Source of the DNA: Xanthobacteraceae bacterium
Lineage (GTDB): Bacteria; Pseudomonadota; Alphaproteobacteria; Rhizobiales; Xanthobacteraceae
NCBI GenBank assembly: GCA_022844485.1
Contig: JALHLQ010000015.1
Span: forward strand, 1-64,000
Length of the DNA: 64,000 nt
Reading direction: 5' to 3'
Shown in pieces: positions 8,177 to 17,526 of the stretch (the first letter of the stretch is position 1; each line of letters begins with the position of its first letter). The translations under genes were made by a program, and so were the position numbers. The notes beneath the pieces were generated by a model. That model did no database searches and had not been told where the DNA came from. It saw only the letters and a program-made list of their open reading frames with translations.

Positions 8177-8958
8177 GCGTCGCTCCCGCCAAGCACGCCG
8201 CGACGTCGAGCGCTCCCGCGCTCGACATTCGCGGGCTCTCGAAAAGCTTCGGGGCGATCGAGATCATTCGCGGCATCGATCTCGTCGTGCCGAGGGGCGA
8301 ACGGCACGCCGTCATCGGCCCGAATGGGGCTGGAAAGTCCACCTTGTTCAATCTGATCAGCGGCCTGATGGCGCCCTCGCAGGGTGAGATCCGCCTGAAC
8401 GACGAAGTGGTCAGCGGGCTGCCGCCGTTTCGAATCAATCGGCGCGGCCTGTCGCGCTCGTTCCAGGTGACCAACATTTTCGCGCAGATGAGCGTATGGG
8501 AGAACCTGCGTTGCGCCGTGCTGTGGGCGCATGGCGAGAAATACGCGTTCTGGCGCGCCGTCGAGCGCAACCGGGCGGTTTCGGACCGCACGATGCAGGT
8601 GCTCGCCGACATCAATCTGGTCGCGCGCCGGGACATCCCGGCCGGGCTACTCACCTATGCGGAGCAACGCGCGCTCGAAATCGGCATCACTGTCGCCGGC
8701 GGCGCGCAGGTCATCCTGCTCGACGAGCCGACCGCCGGGATGAGCCGCGCCGAGACGGAACGCGCGATGGAGCTGATCCAGCGCCTCAGCCAAGGGCGCA
8801 CGCTCCTCATCGTCGAGCACGACATGAGCGTGGTATTCGGACTAGCGGACCGCATCTCGGTGCTGGTGCACGGCGAGATCATCGCCAGCGGCAAGCCGGC
8901 CGAGATCCGCAACGACGCCAGGGTCAAGGAAGCCTATCTCGGACCGGGAGCGCATTGA
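8173..8958 (+). CDS. Liv-type ABC ATP-binding protein, LivG class
   Basis: A 261-residue ATPase subunit. Walker A is GPNGAGKST (Lys55) and Walker B is VILLDEPTAG (catalytic Glu185). The signature region takes the Liv form LLTYAEQRALEIG, and the switch His lies in IVEHDM. All catalytic residues appear intact, in contrast to the partner LivF. It overlaps both neighbours by four bases, as expected for a coupled operon. Confidence 0.92.
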   Translation: MSVAPAKHAATSSAPALDIRGLSKSFGAIEIIRGIDLVVPRGERHAVIGPNGAGKSTLFNLISGLMAPSQGEIRLNDEVVSGLPPFRINRRGLSRSFQVTNIFAQMSVWENLRCAVLWAHGEKYAFWRAVERNRAVSDRTMQVLADINLVARRDIPAGLLTYAEQRALEIGITVAGGAQVILLDEPTAGMSRAETERAMELIQRLSQGRTLLIVEHDMSVVFGLADRISVLVHGEIIASGKPAEIRNDARVKEAYLGPGAH

Positions 8959-9653
8959 TGCTCGAAGTGCGCGACCTGCATGCTTATTACGGCAAGAGCC
9001 ACATCCTCCAGGGCGTGAACCTCGACGTCGCGGCGGGCGAGGTCGTGAGCCTGCTCGGGCGCAACGGCGTCGGCCGCTCGACGACCATCAAGGCGATCAT
9101 GGGCGAGGTCGTCCCGCGCGGCTCGATCCGCTTCAAGGGCTGCGAGATCGCCGGGCTGCCGAGCTATCGGATCGCGCGACTCGGATTGGGCTACGTGCCG
9201 GAGAACCGCGACATCTTTCCCACGCTCACCGTGCGGCAAAATCTCTTCCTCGGGCAGAAAAAGGCAGGGCGCGAAGGGCGCTGGCGGCTCGGCGACATGT
9301 TCGCCATGTTTCCGAATCTGCGGGAGCGCGAGAACAATGTCGCGGGCGTCCTTTCCGGCGGCGAGAAGCAGATGCTGACCATCTGCCGCACGCTGATGGG
9401 CGACCCGGAATTGATCATGATCGACTAGCCGACCGAGGGTCTGGCTCCGCTCCTCGTCAAGCTCGTCGGCGAGCTGATTTCGGAGATCGCACGGCGCGGC
9501 GTCGCCATCCTGCTGGTCGAGCAGAAGCTGTCGATCGCGCTCGACATCTCCAAGCGGCTCTACGTCATGGGTCACGGCCGCATCGTGTTCGAGGGAACAC
9601 CCGGAGAGCTCAAGGCGGATCAGGCCGTGATGCGCGAGTGGCTCGGGGTGTAG
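8958..9653 (+). pseudogene. LivF-class ATP-binding protein with in-frame amber stop
   Basis: The frame encodes a LivF-type ATPase (about 231 residues) from MLEVRDLHAYYGKSH to the TAG at 9651. Two catalytic positions are altered. In Walker A the invariant Lys is Arg (GRNGVGRST, residue 40), which needs several base changes. In Walker B the catalytic Glu codon of the usual DEPTEG is TAG (codon 157, 9426-9428: MID-stop-PTEGLAP). The signature LSGGEKQML and the post-stop sequence (VAILLVEQKLS, RIVFEGTPGEL) remain well conserved, so decay looks recent. The gene is coupled to LivG by an ATGA overlap. A truncated 156-residue product would lack half of the nucleotide-binding domain. Confidence 0.9.
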
Positions 9654-9699
9654 GCTTCACCAATTTTTCGGCGGGCGGCGGCTTGGCGTCCGCGGCCGC

Positions 9700-11913
9700 T
9701 CAGCTCGCCGCCATTCCCTTCTCCATCGGCAAGGTCGTGATCCAGCGGCCTGTCGCGGCCGCATAGGCATTGGCGACGGCCGGCCCGATCGGCGGTACAC
9801 CGGGCTCGCCGATCCCGCTCGGGCTTGCCGTCGAGGGCACGATGTGCACTTCGACGCGCGGCATGTCCTCAAGACGCAACGGGCGATAGGTGTCGTAATT
9901 CGTTTGCTCGACGCGGCCGCCGGCGGCCAGCACGATTTCTTCGCGCAGAATGGCGCCCAAGCCGAAGCCGATGCCGCCTTCGATCTGCGCGCGAACGACA
10001 TCCGGATTGATCGCCACGCCGCAATCCACGGCGGCGACGACGCGATAGACCTTGAACTGTCCGCGCTCGCCCATGGCGATCTCCGCCACTTCCGCGACCA
10101 CGGTGCCGAACGACTCGTGCAGCGCGATTCCGCGAAAGCGGCCGGCGGGCAGGGGCGAACCCCATCCTGCGCGCTCGGCGGCCATATTCAACACGGCAAG
10201 ATGACGAGGCTTGTCACGCAGCAGGTCGCGGCGGAGCGCGACAGGGTCCTTGTTGGTTTCCCGCGCCACGCGGTCGATCATCGTCTCCATGACGTAGCCG
10301 GTATGCGCGTGGCCAACGGAGCGCCACCACAGAATCGGCACGCCGGTTTTCGTGTTATGAACCTCCGCGCGGAAATTCTGAAAGCCGTATTCGGTATCGT
10401 TGACGCCTTCGACCGAGGTGGCATCCACGCCGTCCTTGACCAGCGCCTGCTCGAAGGCAGTTCCGGTCAGGATCGATTGCCCGACGACGCGATGATGCCA
10501 GCCGGCGATGGCGCCATCGGCCGCGAGGCCGACACGCACCTTGTGCAGCATCAGCGGGCGATAGCGTCCGCCCGTCATGTCGTCCTCGCGCGTCCAGACG
10601 ACCTTCACCGGCGCGCGCCAGTTCAAGGCCTTCGCGGTCTCGACGGCCTCCACGATGACATCCGCATCCATCACCGCGCGCCGGCCAAATCCGCCGCCTG
10701 TCTTCATCACATGCATGCGAACCTTGTCCGGCGTGACGCCCGCGATCTGCGCCGAGACCATCTGGTAGAGATCCGGCATCTGGTGGCCGCCCCAGACGTC
10801 GAGCGCGCCCTCCGAAAACCGCGCGACCGCATCGAGCGGCTCGATGGCGGCATGCGCGAGATAGGGAAACTCATAGGTTGCCTCGATGACCCGCGCCGCC
10901 CGCGCGAGCGCGGCCTGCGCATCGCCTCGTTGCCCCGCGACCGCGCCGGGATGCTCGGCCAAGGCGCGATACTCGGTCATCAAATCCTGCGACGAGCGTT
11001 TCTCGGCTTGCGACTCGTCCCACTGCACTTTGAGCGCGTCGCGGCCGCGCATCGCGGCCCAGGTGTTTTCGGCGACGACCGCCACGCCGCGCGAAATCTG
11101 CACCACCTCGACGACGCCGCGAACGCGCCGCGCTTCCGTCGCATCGAAGGAGCGCACCGTCGCGCCGAACAAAGGCGGGTGCGCGACGACCGCTGTCAGC
11201 ATTCCCGGCAGGCGCACGTCGAGCGTGAACATCTCGCGCCCGCTCGCCTTCGCCGCGGAGTCGATGCGCCGAACGTCGGTCGAGCCGATCAGTTTCCAAT
11301 CCTTCGGTTGCTTCAGCGTCACTTGTTGCGGCACCGGCTCGCGCGCGGCGCCGTCCGCGAGTTCGCCGAATGTCGCGCGGCGATTACCCGGGCCGCTCAA
11401 GACGCCTCGTTCGACGCGCACCTGATCGGGCGCGACATTCCAGGCCCGAGCGGCCGCCGATACGAGCATGGCGCGGGCGGCGGCGCCCGCCTGCCGATAG
11501 CGCTCCCAGGACGATGCCATAGCGGTGGAACCGCCGGTTCCTTGCGCGGCGCCGCCCCAGGCGAGATTGCCGTAAAAGGCGGTGTTTCCCGCTGCGCCTT
11601 CGGCGCGCAACTGCGCGATATCGGCGTCGAGCTCCTCGGCGACGAGCGTCGCTGTTCCGTGATAGCAACCCTGACCCATGTCCATGTGCGCCGAGAAGAC
11701 CGTGACGGTGTTGTCGACGCCGATGCGCAGATAGGCTTGGAATGGGTTCGGAGCCGCGCCGCCTGCCGGCTTCGGCGCTTGCGCCGAAACCGGTGAAGCG
11801 GGGAATCCGATCGTCAGCCCGGCGCCAATCGCAACCGCGCCCGTGATGAAGCTGCGGCGGTTTGTCCTCAACGCGGTCCGCGTTTGCGTGATGCGCTTCG
11901 ATACGGGAAGCAT
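9700..11913 (-). CDS. Molybdenum hydroxylase large subunit (xanthine dehydrogenase family)
   Basis: A 737-residue molybdopterin-binding subunit of the isoquinoline 1-oxidoreductase/aldehyde oxidase class. A twin-arginine signal ([16 protein letters not shown]) shows folded export to the periplasm. Substrate-channel and cofactor motifs include [20 protein letters not shown] near the N-terminus, [16 protein letters not shown], and the C-terminal [17 protein letters not shown] with the conserved Glu. The start at 11913 has GAGGAG just upstream; the track start is 33 bases earlier and would overlap the small subunit. Enzymes of this type hydroxylate aldehydes or N-heterocycles with water as oxygen donor and usually pass electrons to cytochrome c. 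The substrate is not predictable. Confidence 0.88.
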   Translation of the reverse strand: MLPVSKRITQTRTALRTNRRSFITGAVAIGAGLTIGFPASPVSAQAPKPAGGAAPNPFQAYLRIGVDNTVTVFSAHMDMGQGCYHGTATLVAEELDADIAQLRAEGAAGNTAFYGNLAWGGAAQGTGGSTAMASSWERYRQAGAAARAMLVSAAARAWNVAPDQVRVERGVLSGPGNRRATFGELADGAAREPVPQQVTLKQPKDWKLIGSTDVRRIDSAAKASGREMFTLDVRLPGMLTAVVAHPPLFGATVRSFDATEARRVRGVVEVVQISRGVAVVAENTWAAMRGRDALKVQWDESQAEKRSSQDLMTEYRALAEHPGAVAGQRGDAQAALARAARVIEATYEFPYLAHAAIEPLDAVARFSEGALDVWGGHQMPDLYQMVSAQIAGVTPDKVRMHVMKTGGGFGRRAVMDADVIVEAVETAKALNWRAPVKVVWTREDDMTGGRYRPLMLHKVRVGLAADGAIAGWHHRVVGQSILTGTAFEQALVKDGVDATSVEGVNDTEYGFQNFRAEVHNTKTGVPILWWRSVGHAHTGYVMETMIDRVARETNKDPVALRRDLLRDKPRHLAVLNMAAERAGWGSPLPAGRFRGIALHESFGTVVAEVAEIAMGERGQFKVYRVVAAVDCGVAINPDVVRAQIEGGIGFGLGAILREEIVLAAGGRVEQTNYDTYRPLRLEDMPRVEVHIVPSTASPSGIGEPGVPPIGPAVANAYAAATGRWITTLPMEKGMAAS

Positions 11914-11923
11914 GACGGTCTCC

Positions 11924-12373
11924 TCAAATCGTGTTGGCGGCGTCACGCACGCCGGCGCGAATGCGCTGATAGGTGGCGCAGCGGCAAAGATTGCCCTTCA
12001 GCGCTGCGTTGATCTCGGCATCGCTCGGGTTTCGCGTCTTGGTCAGGAGCGCAACGGCCGCCATCACCTGGCCCGACTGGCAGTAACCGCACTGGGGAAC
12101 ATCGAGCCGTGTCCACGCGTCCTGCACCGCCGTTGCAATCGGACCCTCGAGGCCCTCGATCGTCGTCACCCTCGCATCGGCCACAGCCGACACCGGCGTG
12201 ATGCAGGCAAAGGTCGGCTCGCCATTCACGTGAACCATGCAAGCGCCGCATTGGGCCATGCCGCAGCCGAACTTTGTTCCCGTCAGACCGAGCACATCGC
12301 GGATTGCCCACAAAAGAGGCATTTCGGGATCGACCTCGATCTCGCGCATTTGGCCGTTTACGTTCAGTCGCAT
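11924..12373 (-). CDS. Molybdenum hydroxylase 2Fe-2S subunit
   Basis: A 149-residue small subunit with two [2Fe-2S] domains. The plant-ferredoxin-like N-terminal cluster is bound by [17 protein letters not shown]; the C-terminal four-helix cluster by [10 protein letters not shown] and [13 protein letters not shown]. It has no signal peptide, so it is probably exported as a complex with the Tat-tagged large subunit (hitchhiking), as is known for IorA-like proteins. The start at 12373 has GGAG about 8 bases upstream. It lies 10 bases before the large-subunit start, first in a two-gene operon. Confidence 0.9.
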   Translation of the reverse strand: MRLNVNGQMREIEVDPEMPLLWAIRDVLGLTGTKFGCGMAQCGACMVHVNGEPTFACITPVSAVADARVTTIEGLEGPIATAVQDAWTRLDVPQCGYCQSGQVMAAVALLTKTRNPSDAEINAALKGNLCRCATYQRIRAGVRDAANTI

Positions 12374-12624
12374 GGATAACTCCAATCAGGGGCGTTGATT
12401 GATCTTGCGGCTCTCGAACCCATTTTCTCGCGAAGTGCGGCGGAATGATATCGGTCGGAGGAAAGACAAGCGCGCCGATGTCGCAGACAGGCGGCGCTGA
12501 AAGCGATTTTCTGTTTTCCTGTCCAGCTTCAGATGCGCGGCGGCCGCGGCGCTCGGATCACAAGGATGTGAGGCCTTCTGCGGGCCGGCGAGCGGCTGCG
12601 GTCAGAGCGCTGGTTGGAATCAAG

Positions 12625-13290
12625 TCAGCCGGTCGGGAAAACCGTCGGGTCGGTTCGCTCGCGGCGGATGCGGATGCCGCGCGCGCGCATGTCTTCCAGT
12701 TGCACATACATCTCGGCCGCAATCACGGCGTCGTTCATCGCATCGTGCTCCTGCAGGGCGGAGACCTTGAGGTCCCGCTGCATGGCGCGCATCGACAGGT
12801 CGATGGCGGTTCCGGGCGGCGCGTGTCCGTATTTCCGGTCGTAGTAGAGCTTGGAGATGTCGATCTGCTCGTTCGGCAAGTGGATGTTGAGCATGTCGAT
12901 CAGATATTTGTTGAGCATGCGCACGTCGAAGGAGATCCAATAGCCGACCAGCGGCCGGTTGCCGATGAAGCGCAACAGATCGGGCAGGATGTCCATCATC
13001 GGCTGGCCGTGCTCCACGTCCTTGGAGCGCAATTGATGAACCTTGATGGCGGACTCGCGCATCTTCGCGTCCGGACGGAGGACGGCCTGGAAGGCTTGGC
13101 TCGTGAGGATGCGGGTGCCGCGAATGGGGATTGCGGCGATGCTGATGATGTCGTCGACCCAGGGATCGAATCCGGTCGTTTCGCAATCGAGCGAAACCGC
13201 CTCGCCTTGATCCGGTTGCTGAAACAGAAACCGGTACTGTCTGTCGGTCATGGCCAGCCGATCGATCGTGCGCCGAAGCCACGTCAGCAT
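12625..13290 (-). CDS. 3'-5' exonuclease, DnaQ/PolC-epsilon-like
   Basis: A 221-residue DEDD-type exonuclease. Exo I is DCETTGFDPWVDDIISIAAIPI, Exo II is LVGYWISFDVRMLN, and Exo III includes HDAMNDAVIAAEMYVQL with the expected His and Asp. The start codon overlaps the stop of the upstream cNMP/CBS gene (TGATG), so the two are translationally coupled. A GTG one codon earlier is possible. This exonuclease-plus-DUF294 pair next to an acetate symporter recurs in Proteobacteria; whether it degrades DNA, RNA or signalling nucleotides is unknown. Confidence 0.88.
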   Translation of the reverse strand: MLTWLRRTIDRLAMTDRQYRFLFQQPDQGEAVSLDCETTGFDPWVDDIISIAAIPIRGTRILTSQAFQAVLRPDAKMRESAIKVHQLRSKDVEHGQPMMDILPDLLRFIGNRPLVGYWISFDVRMLNKYLIDMLNIHLPNEQIDISKLYYDRKYGHAPPGTAIDLSMRAMQRDLKVSALQEHDAMNDAVIAAEMYVQLEDMRARGIRIRRERTDPTVFPTG

Positions 13291-15110
13291 CACGAGAACA
13301 GACTCAAGTGGTAGCGGTTGCGGATGATCTCGCGGAACCGCTTCACCACGCGCAGGGCGTCGCGCAAGAGATCGCGGTCGCCGGTGGTGAGTTCGCCCAA
13401 GCGGACAATGGCCTCCGTCTCGCGTGCTCCGGTCTTCATGGCGCGCAGTTGCGATCGCAGACGCAGCTCCATGAAATAGGACAGGGCGCTGATGAGTTCG
13501 CGCGAAAGCTCGCTGCCAAGAACGCCCGCCGCTTCAAGCATCTGAATGCGCTTTGCCGTCGGCGTCTCCCGCAAGCCATGTTCGATGGCGAGCGTGCGAA
13601 TGCCGTGCACGATCGGAAAGGTGCCGGATTTCTTGATGTGGATGGTGCCCGAACCGACGCCAACCGAGGCCATCAAGGTCGAGAACATGCCCGCGCTGGC
13701 GTCCTCGAACAGATCGATGGCACGCGCAAAACGCGCGAGATGGATCCTTTCCCCGCGCATCAGTTCGATGAGGGCCGTCTTTGCCTGGTCGACCAGCTCG
13801 CTGCGGCCCGCGACCGGGATGGCATCGAAGAAGATGCCGAGATTCATCGCGCTGTCCTCGTCGGGGGTCATGATCCACCCCTTGATCTGGCGGACGAAGT
13901 CGTCGATCGGCTGCGACCATTGCGGGTTCTTCACCATCACGTTGCCCGGGCAGGGCGGGAAACCGAATTTGAGAAGCGCGTTCGAAAAGGCGTCACGGAA
14001 TGCTTGCAGTTCGGATGGGTCCACGGGGTGCGCAAGCAGCAAGCCGTTGTCCTGATCGGTGCGCACGGTCTGCTCGCCGCGTCCCTCAGAGCCCATGACG
14101 ATCAGGCATCCGGCATCGCGGATCGAAGGCGGAGCGACGAGTTCAAAAACCTTGGCGAACAGCCGCCGGTTGAGGTCCGAGGTGATCTCGGCAATGACCT
14201 CGACCTTGACGTCCTGCTGTTCCAACCGCTCGACCTGGTGCTGGATTTCCGCCGCCGCGCCGACAAGGTCGTCGATCGTGTGCGCGCGGTCGATATGTCC
14301 GGGAATGAGCTGCGAGTTGCCCGCGAAAAGCCCAAGGATGTCGATGTCTTCCAGCGTGCCCACGAACTCGCCGTTGGAACGGACCGCAAGCCGCCGCTTG
14401 TTGTGACGCGTCATGAGAATCAGGGCTTCGAAGATGAAATCGTCCAGGTCGACCGCAATCACGTCGTAGTGGCACAAGTCGCGGACCGGCGTGTCGAGCG
14501 GCCGGTGGCCAAGCACCGCAGCCTTGCCGAGGTTCATGCCGGTGACGATGCCAAGCTCGCCGTTGTTTTCGATGAACAGGGCATTGTTGTTATGCTCATA
14601 CATCATGCGGCCGGCCTGTTGCATGGTCGTTCCGCCGTCCATGAACAAGGCCTTCTGGATGCGGGCGTCGCGTACGCGCGCGCGCAGAACCGACTCGACG
14701 CCTTCCGGCGCATGCCGGCGGGCGAAGGAGACGAGCTTGCGGGAGATTTCCGAATAGAAGAACGCAGCAAAGCCGGTATTGCGCTTGATCAGGTCGAGAA
14801 TCACGTTCTTCGGTGCGAGATAGCAGAGCGTCTCTTCCGCCGCCACGAAGTGCGAGCCGGCGGCGTCATGCACGAGCGAGCGGGAATCGAAGCTGTCTTT
14901 GGGGCCGAGCAAGGCCTCGAGTTCGTCGGCGTCGCGCTCCTCGACGCTGCCCTTGATGATGACGTGCAGGTAATCGCTCGGCTTGCCCTGCTCGATGATC
15001 GTCTCGCCCGGCCGGAAGTAGCCGATATCGAGCGCCGCGCGAAGCTCGCTGATCTCCTGATGGGTCAGCTGGTCGAAGGGCGGGTTATGTGCGTCGAACG
15101 CGCGTGGCAT
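13290..15110 (-). CDS. cNMP-binding/CBS-pair/nucleotidyltransferase (DUF294) protein
   Basis: A 606-residue multidomain protein. Residues 1-135 form a cyclic-nucleotide-binding fold (GYFRPGETIIEQGKPSDYLHVIIKGSVEE). A CBS pair follows at about 150-275 (MQQAGRMMYEHNNNALFIENNGELGIVTGMNLGKA). A GlnD-like nucleotidyltransferase core lies near 335 (LIVMGSEGRGEQTVRTDQDNGLL: GSEGR and DQDN), then a helical DUF294 C-terminal region. The architecture suggests a regulator that senses two nucleotide ligands and adenylylates or uridylylates a target. GAGGAG precedes the start. It is separated from actP by a terminator. Confidence 0.9.
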   Translation of the reverse strand: MPRAFDAHNPPFDQLTHQEISELRAALDIGYFRPGETIIEQGKPSDYLHVIIKGSVEERDADELEALLGPKDSFDSRSLVHDAAGSHFVAAEETLCYLAPKNVILDLIKRNTGFAAFFYSEISRKLVSFARRHAPEGVESVLRARVRDARIQKALFMDGGTTMQQAGRMMYEHNNNALFIENNGELGIVTGMNLGKAAVLGHRPLDTPVRDLCHYDVIAVDLDDFIFEALILMTRHNKRRLAVRSNGEFVGTLEDIDILGLFAGNSQLIPGHIDRAHTIDDLVGAAAEIQHQVERLEQQDVKVEVIAEITSDLNRRLFAKVFELVAPPSIRDAGCLIVMGSEGRGEQTVRTDQDNGLLLAHPVDPSELQAFRDAFSNALLKFGFPPCPGNVMVKNPQWSQPIDDFVRQIKGWIMTPDEDSAMNLGIFFDAIPVAGRSELVDQAKTALIELMRGERIHLARFARAIDLFEDASAGMFSTLMASVGVGSGTIHIKKSGTFPIVHGIRTLAIEHGLRETPTAKRIQMLEAAGVLGSELSRELISALSYFMELRLRSQLRAMKTGARETEAIVRLGELTTGDRDLLRDALRVVKRFREIIRNRYHLSLFS

Positions 15111-15187
15111 CGCTTGACTCCTCGCAGCGACATCCGGCCGCCATGAGTATCATTGTTTTCCGATCCTTTGTCGCGCAGGGACCAACG

Positions 15188-15215
15188 AAAAGCCGGGCGC
15201 AAGCGCCCGGCTTTT
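15188..15215 (-). terminator. Rho-independent terminator downstream of actP
   Basis: A perfect 13-bp stem (AAAAGCCGGGCGC and its complement) with a two-base loop and T-run on either strand. It lies about 20 bases after the ActP stop on the minus strand and before the cNMP/CBS gene, separating the two transcription units. It could work in both directions. Confidence 0.85.
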
Positions 15216-15236
15216 ACGCGGCCGTCACGGCACGGC

Positions 15237-16907
15237 TTAGTGCGCCACAGCCCCGGCGGCGCCAATACCCGTCTCGGAGCGAATATACTGGGCGTCGAAC
15301 AAGGCCTTTTCGTTGTCCGCCCTCTGGCTCGCGTCGAGCTTGGAGAAAAGCCAAATCCCGAGAAACGCGATGGAGATCGAGAACAGCGCGGGGTTGTCGT
15401 AGGGGAAGAGCGCGGTCTTGAAACCGAAGGTCTTGACCCAAACCGCCGGGCTCAACACCACCATAGCCACCGCCGCGATCAGGCCGGCAAAGCCGCCGAT
15501 GAGCGCCCCGCGCGAGGTCGTCCCTTTCCAGAAGACCGACATCAGGAGAACCGGAAAGTTGCAACTCGCCGCAACCGCGAAAGCCAACCCGACCATGAAG
15601 GCGACATTCTGATTCTCGAAGACGTAGCCGAGAAAGATCGCGACAATCCCGATCGCGATCGCGGACATCTTCGACAGGCGCACCTCACGGTCTTCCGACA
15701 CCTTGCCGCGCGCTATCACGGATGCATAGAGGTCGTGGCTGACCGCGGAGGCGCCCGCGAGCGTCAAGCCCGCGACAACGGCGAGGATGGTTGCGAACGC
15801 GACCGCGGAAATGAAGCCCAAGAATAGCGAACCGCCGACCGCGTTGGCGAGATGCACGGCCGCCATATTGGTGCCGCCGAGCATGTCGGTGATCTTGTTG
15901 TAAGCGCCGCCCGTTCCGACCTTGAAATAGGACGGATCGTTCATCAGGAAGGTGATGGCGCCGAAGCCGATGATGAAGGTCAGAATGTAGAAGTAGCCGA
16001 TGAAGCCGGTCGCATAGAACACCGACTTCCGCGCGGCCTTGGCGTCGGCCACGGTGAAGAAACGCATCAGGATATGCGGCAATCCCGCCGTGCCGAACAT
16101 CAGCGCGAGGCCCAGCGAAACCGCCGAGACCGGATCGGTGACGAGGTTGCCGGGCGCCATGATGGAGCCTTGCCGCGGATGGATTTCCACGGCGGTGCGG
16201 AACATTGCCTCCGGCGAGAAACCGAAATGCCACAACACGGCCAGCGCCATGAAGGTCGCGCCGCCGAGCAGGAGGCAGGCTTTGATGATCTGCACCCAGG
16301 TCGTGGCGACCATGCCGCCGAAGGCGACATAGACGATCATCAAGGCGCCGACCATGATGACCGCGTAGAGATAGGGCAGGCCGAAGAGCAGCTCGATCAG
16401 CTTTCCAGCGCCGACCATCTGCGCAATCAGATAGAAGGCGACGACGGTCAGCGTGCCCGTCGCGGACAGGATGCGGATCGGCGTCGGCTCGAGGCGAAAC
16501 GAGGCGACATCGGCAAAGGTGTACTTGCCGAGATTGCGAAGGCGCTCCGCAATCAGAAACAGAATGATCGGCCAACCGACGAGCCAGCCGACGGAATAAA
16601 TGAGTCCATCGAACCCCGAGGCAAAGACCAGACCGGAGATGCCGAGAAACGACGCCGCCGACATGTAGTCGCCGGCGATCGCAAGCCCGTTCTGGAAGCC
16701 GGTGATGCCGCCGCCGGCAGCGTAGAAATCGGCAGCCGAGCGGGTGCGTCGCGCCGCCCAGTAAGTGATGCCGAGCGTCGCCGCGACGAAGAGGAAGAAC
16801 ATGACGATGGCGGGCATGTTCAGCGTCTTGCCGTCGGCGGCTTCGGCCGGCGAAAGCGCGGCGGCGACGGCGAGCGCGCCCGCGACGAACAGCAGCTTGC
16901 GCATCAC
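15237..16907 (-). CDS. actP: Cation/acetate symporter ActP
   Basis: A 556-residue sodium:solute symporter (SSS family) with an N-terminal signal-like segment ([19 protein letters not shown]) and about 13 membrane helices. Typical sequences include [20 protein letters not shown] near residue 80 and the SSS signature region [24 protein letters not shown]. The neighbour DUF485 (YjcH-like) gene overlaps its start by ATGA, the usual yjcH-actP arrangement. It takes up acetate or other short monocarboxylates. No acs gene is in the window. Confidence 0.92.
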   Translation of the reverse strand: MMRKLLFVAGALAVAAALSPAEAADGKTLNMPAIVMFFLFVAATLGITYWAARRTRSAADFYAAGGGITGFQNGLAIAGDYMSAASFLGISGLVFASGFDGLIYSVGWLVGWPIILFLIAERLRNLGKYTFADVASFRLEPTPIRILSATGTLTVVAFYLIAQMVGAGKLIELLFGLPYLYAVIMVGALMIVYVAFGGMVATTWVQIIKACLLLGGATFMALAVLWHFGFSPEAMFRTAVEIHPRQGSIMAPGNLVTDPVSAVSLGLALMFGTAGLPHILMRFFTVADAKAARKSVFYATGFIGYFYILTFIIGFGAITFLMNDPSYFKVGTGGAYNKITDMLGGTNMAAVHLANAVGGSLFLGFISAVAFATILAVVAGLTLAGASAVSHDLYASVIARGKVSEDREVRLSKMSAIAIGIVAIFLGYVFENQNVAFMVGLAFAVAASCNFPVLLMSVFWKGTTSRGALIGGFAGLIAAVAMVVLSPAVWVKTFGFKTALFPYDNPALFSISIAFLGIWLFSKLDASQRADNEKALFDAQYIRSETGIGAAGAVAH

Positions 16908-17209
16908 TTCATCCTCTCGACAATGGCGCGCGTGAGCGCGTCGAATTCGGAATTGGCCCGCCGGACATAAATCCCGGTCAGAACAAATGCCGAGACGATG
17001 ACGAACAGGCCCAAGGGAATCCCAACCGTCGTCACACCCGAGCCGATCGGCGTGCCGAGGCTGCGCGGAGCGAAGGCGATGATGAAAATGAATCCGAAAT
17101 AGATCGCCAGCATGGCCGCCGAAAGGGTCCAGGCGAAGCGCGTCCGTCTCGCGATGAGCTGCCTGAACTGGGGATTGCTTTGAACCTGAGCGACGTTGTC
17201 CGGTTTCAT
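16904..17209 (-). CDS. DUF485 family membrane protein (YjcH-like)
   Basis: A 101-residue protein with two membrane segments ([20 protein letters not shown] and [20 protein letters not shown]), preceded by the family-typical [16 protein letters not shown]. It is always found with ActP-type symporters and is thought to assist them. Strong GGAGGAG ribosome binding site. It is the first gene of the actP operon, with a 4-base overlap. Confidence 0.9.
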   Translation of the reverse strand: MKPDNVAQVQSNPQFRQLIARRTRFAWTLSAAMLAIYFGFIFIIAFAPRSLGTPIGSGVTTVGIPLGLFVIVSAFVLTGIYVRRANSEFDALTRAIVERMK

Positions 17210-17526
17210 GGTCTCCTCCGCCTCTCCATCGACAGAAAGCAGCGAACGCCAGCGAGGTCCGCGCAGCCGAATGATCAGAAGGCTTTTAGGCTAGGCGTCC
17301 GCCGTCACCAGCGCCGGCGGACATTATATTCATTGTGCTACCGGCAATGAGAGCAAAGTGGAAGCTGATAAAACGTCTTGCGACTTTCGACGCACGGGAA
17401 ACTGCGCATGGACGAGGCCGCGTGGCGGCCGCGGGGCGGCGCCGGAGCGCGATGATTCACCACTCCACTAGCCGCAGCCGATGTTCAAGGCTACATTCGA
17501 TGCGGATAGGCTTGAGGTTTTTGCGG
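17210..17526. other. Divergent intergenic region, promoters and possible repeat relic
   Basis: No convincing gene. It lies between the minus-strand DUF485/actP operon and the plus-strand aromatic-acid operon, so it must hold both promoters. Visible structure: an 8-bp stem hairpin (GTCCGCCG ... CGGCGGAC, 17297-17322) followed by AT-rich ATTATATTCATTG, and a 12-base CCACTCCACTAG at 17460-17471 identical to the end of the palindromic element at 58502-58577. The long in-frame extension of the downstream ORF through this region is not supported by a ribosome binding site. Confidence 0.5.

Noticed and set aside
9426-9428. Amber recoding (pyrrolysine or suppressor) in livF
   Set aside because: Other genes here use TAG as ordinary stop, no pyl genes are visible, and the Walker A lesion favours decay.
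9844-11796. 650-residue plus-strand ORF opposite the molybdenum hydroxylase
   Set aside because: It is an antisense shadow: Arg/His/Asp-rich composition with no family motifs, whereas the minus strand reads through clear cofactor motifs.
13308-15146. 612-residue plus-strand ORF opposite the cNMP/CBS gene
   Set aside because: Shadow of a GC-rich gene; the minus-strand protein has all expected domains.
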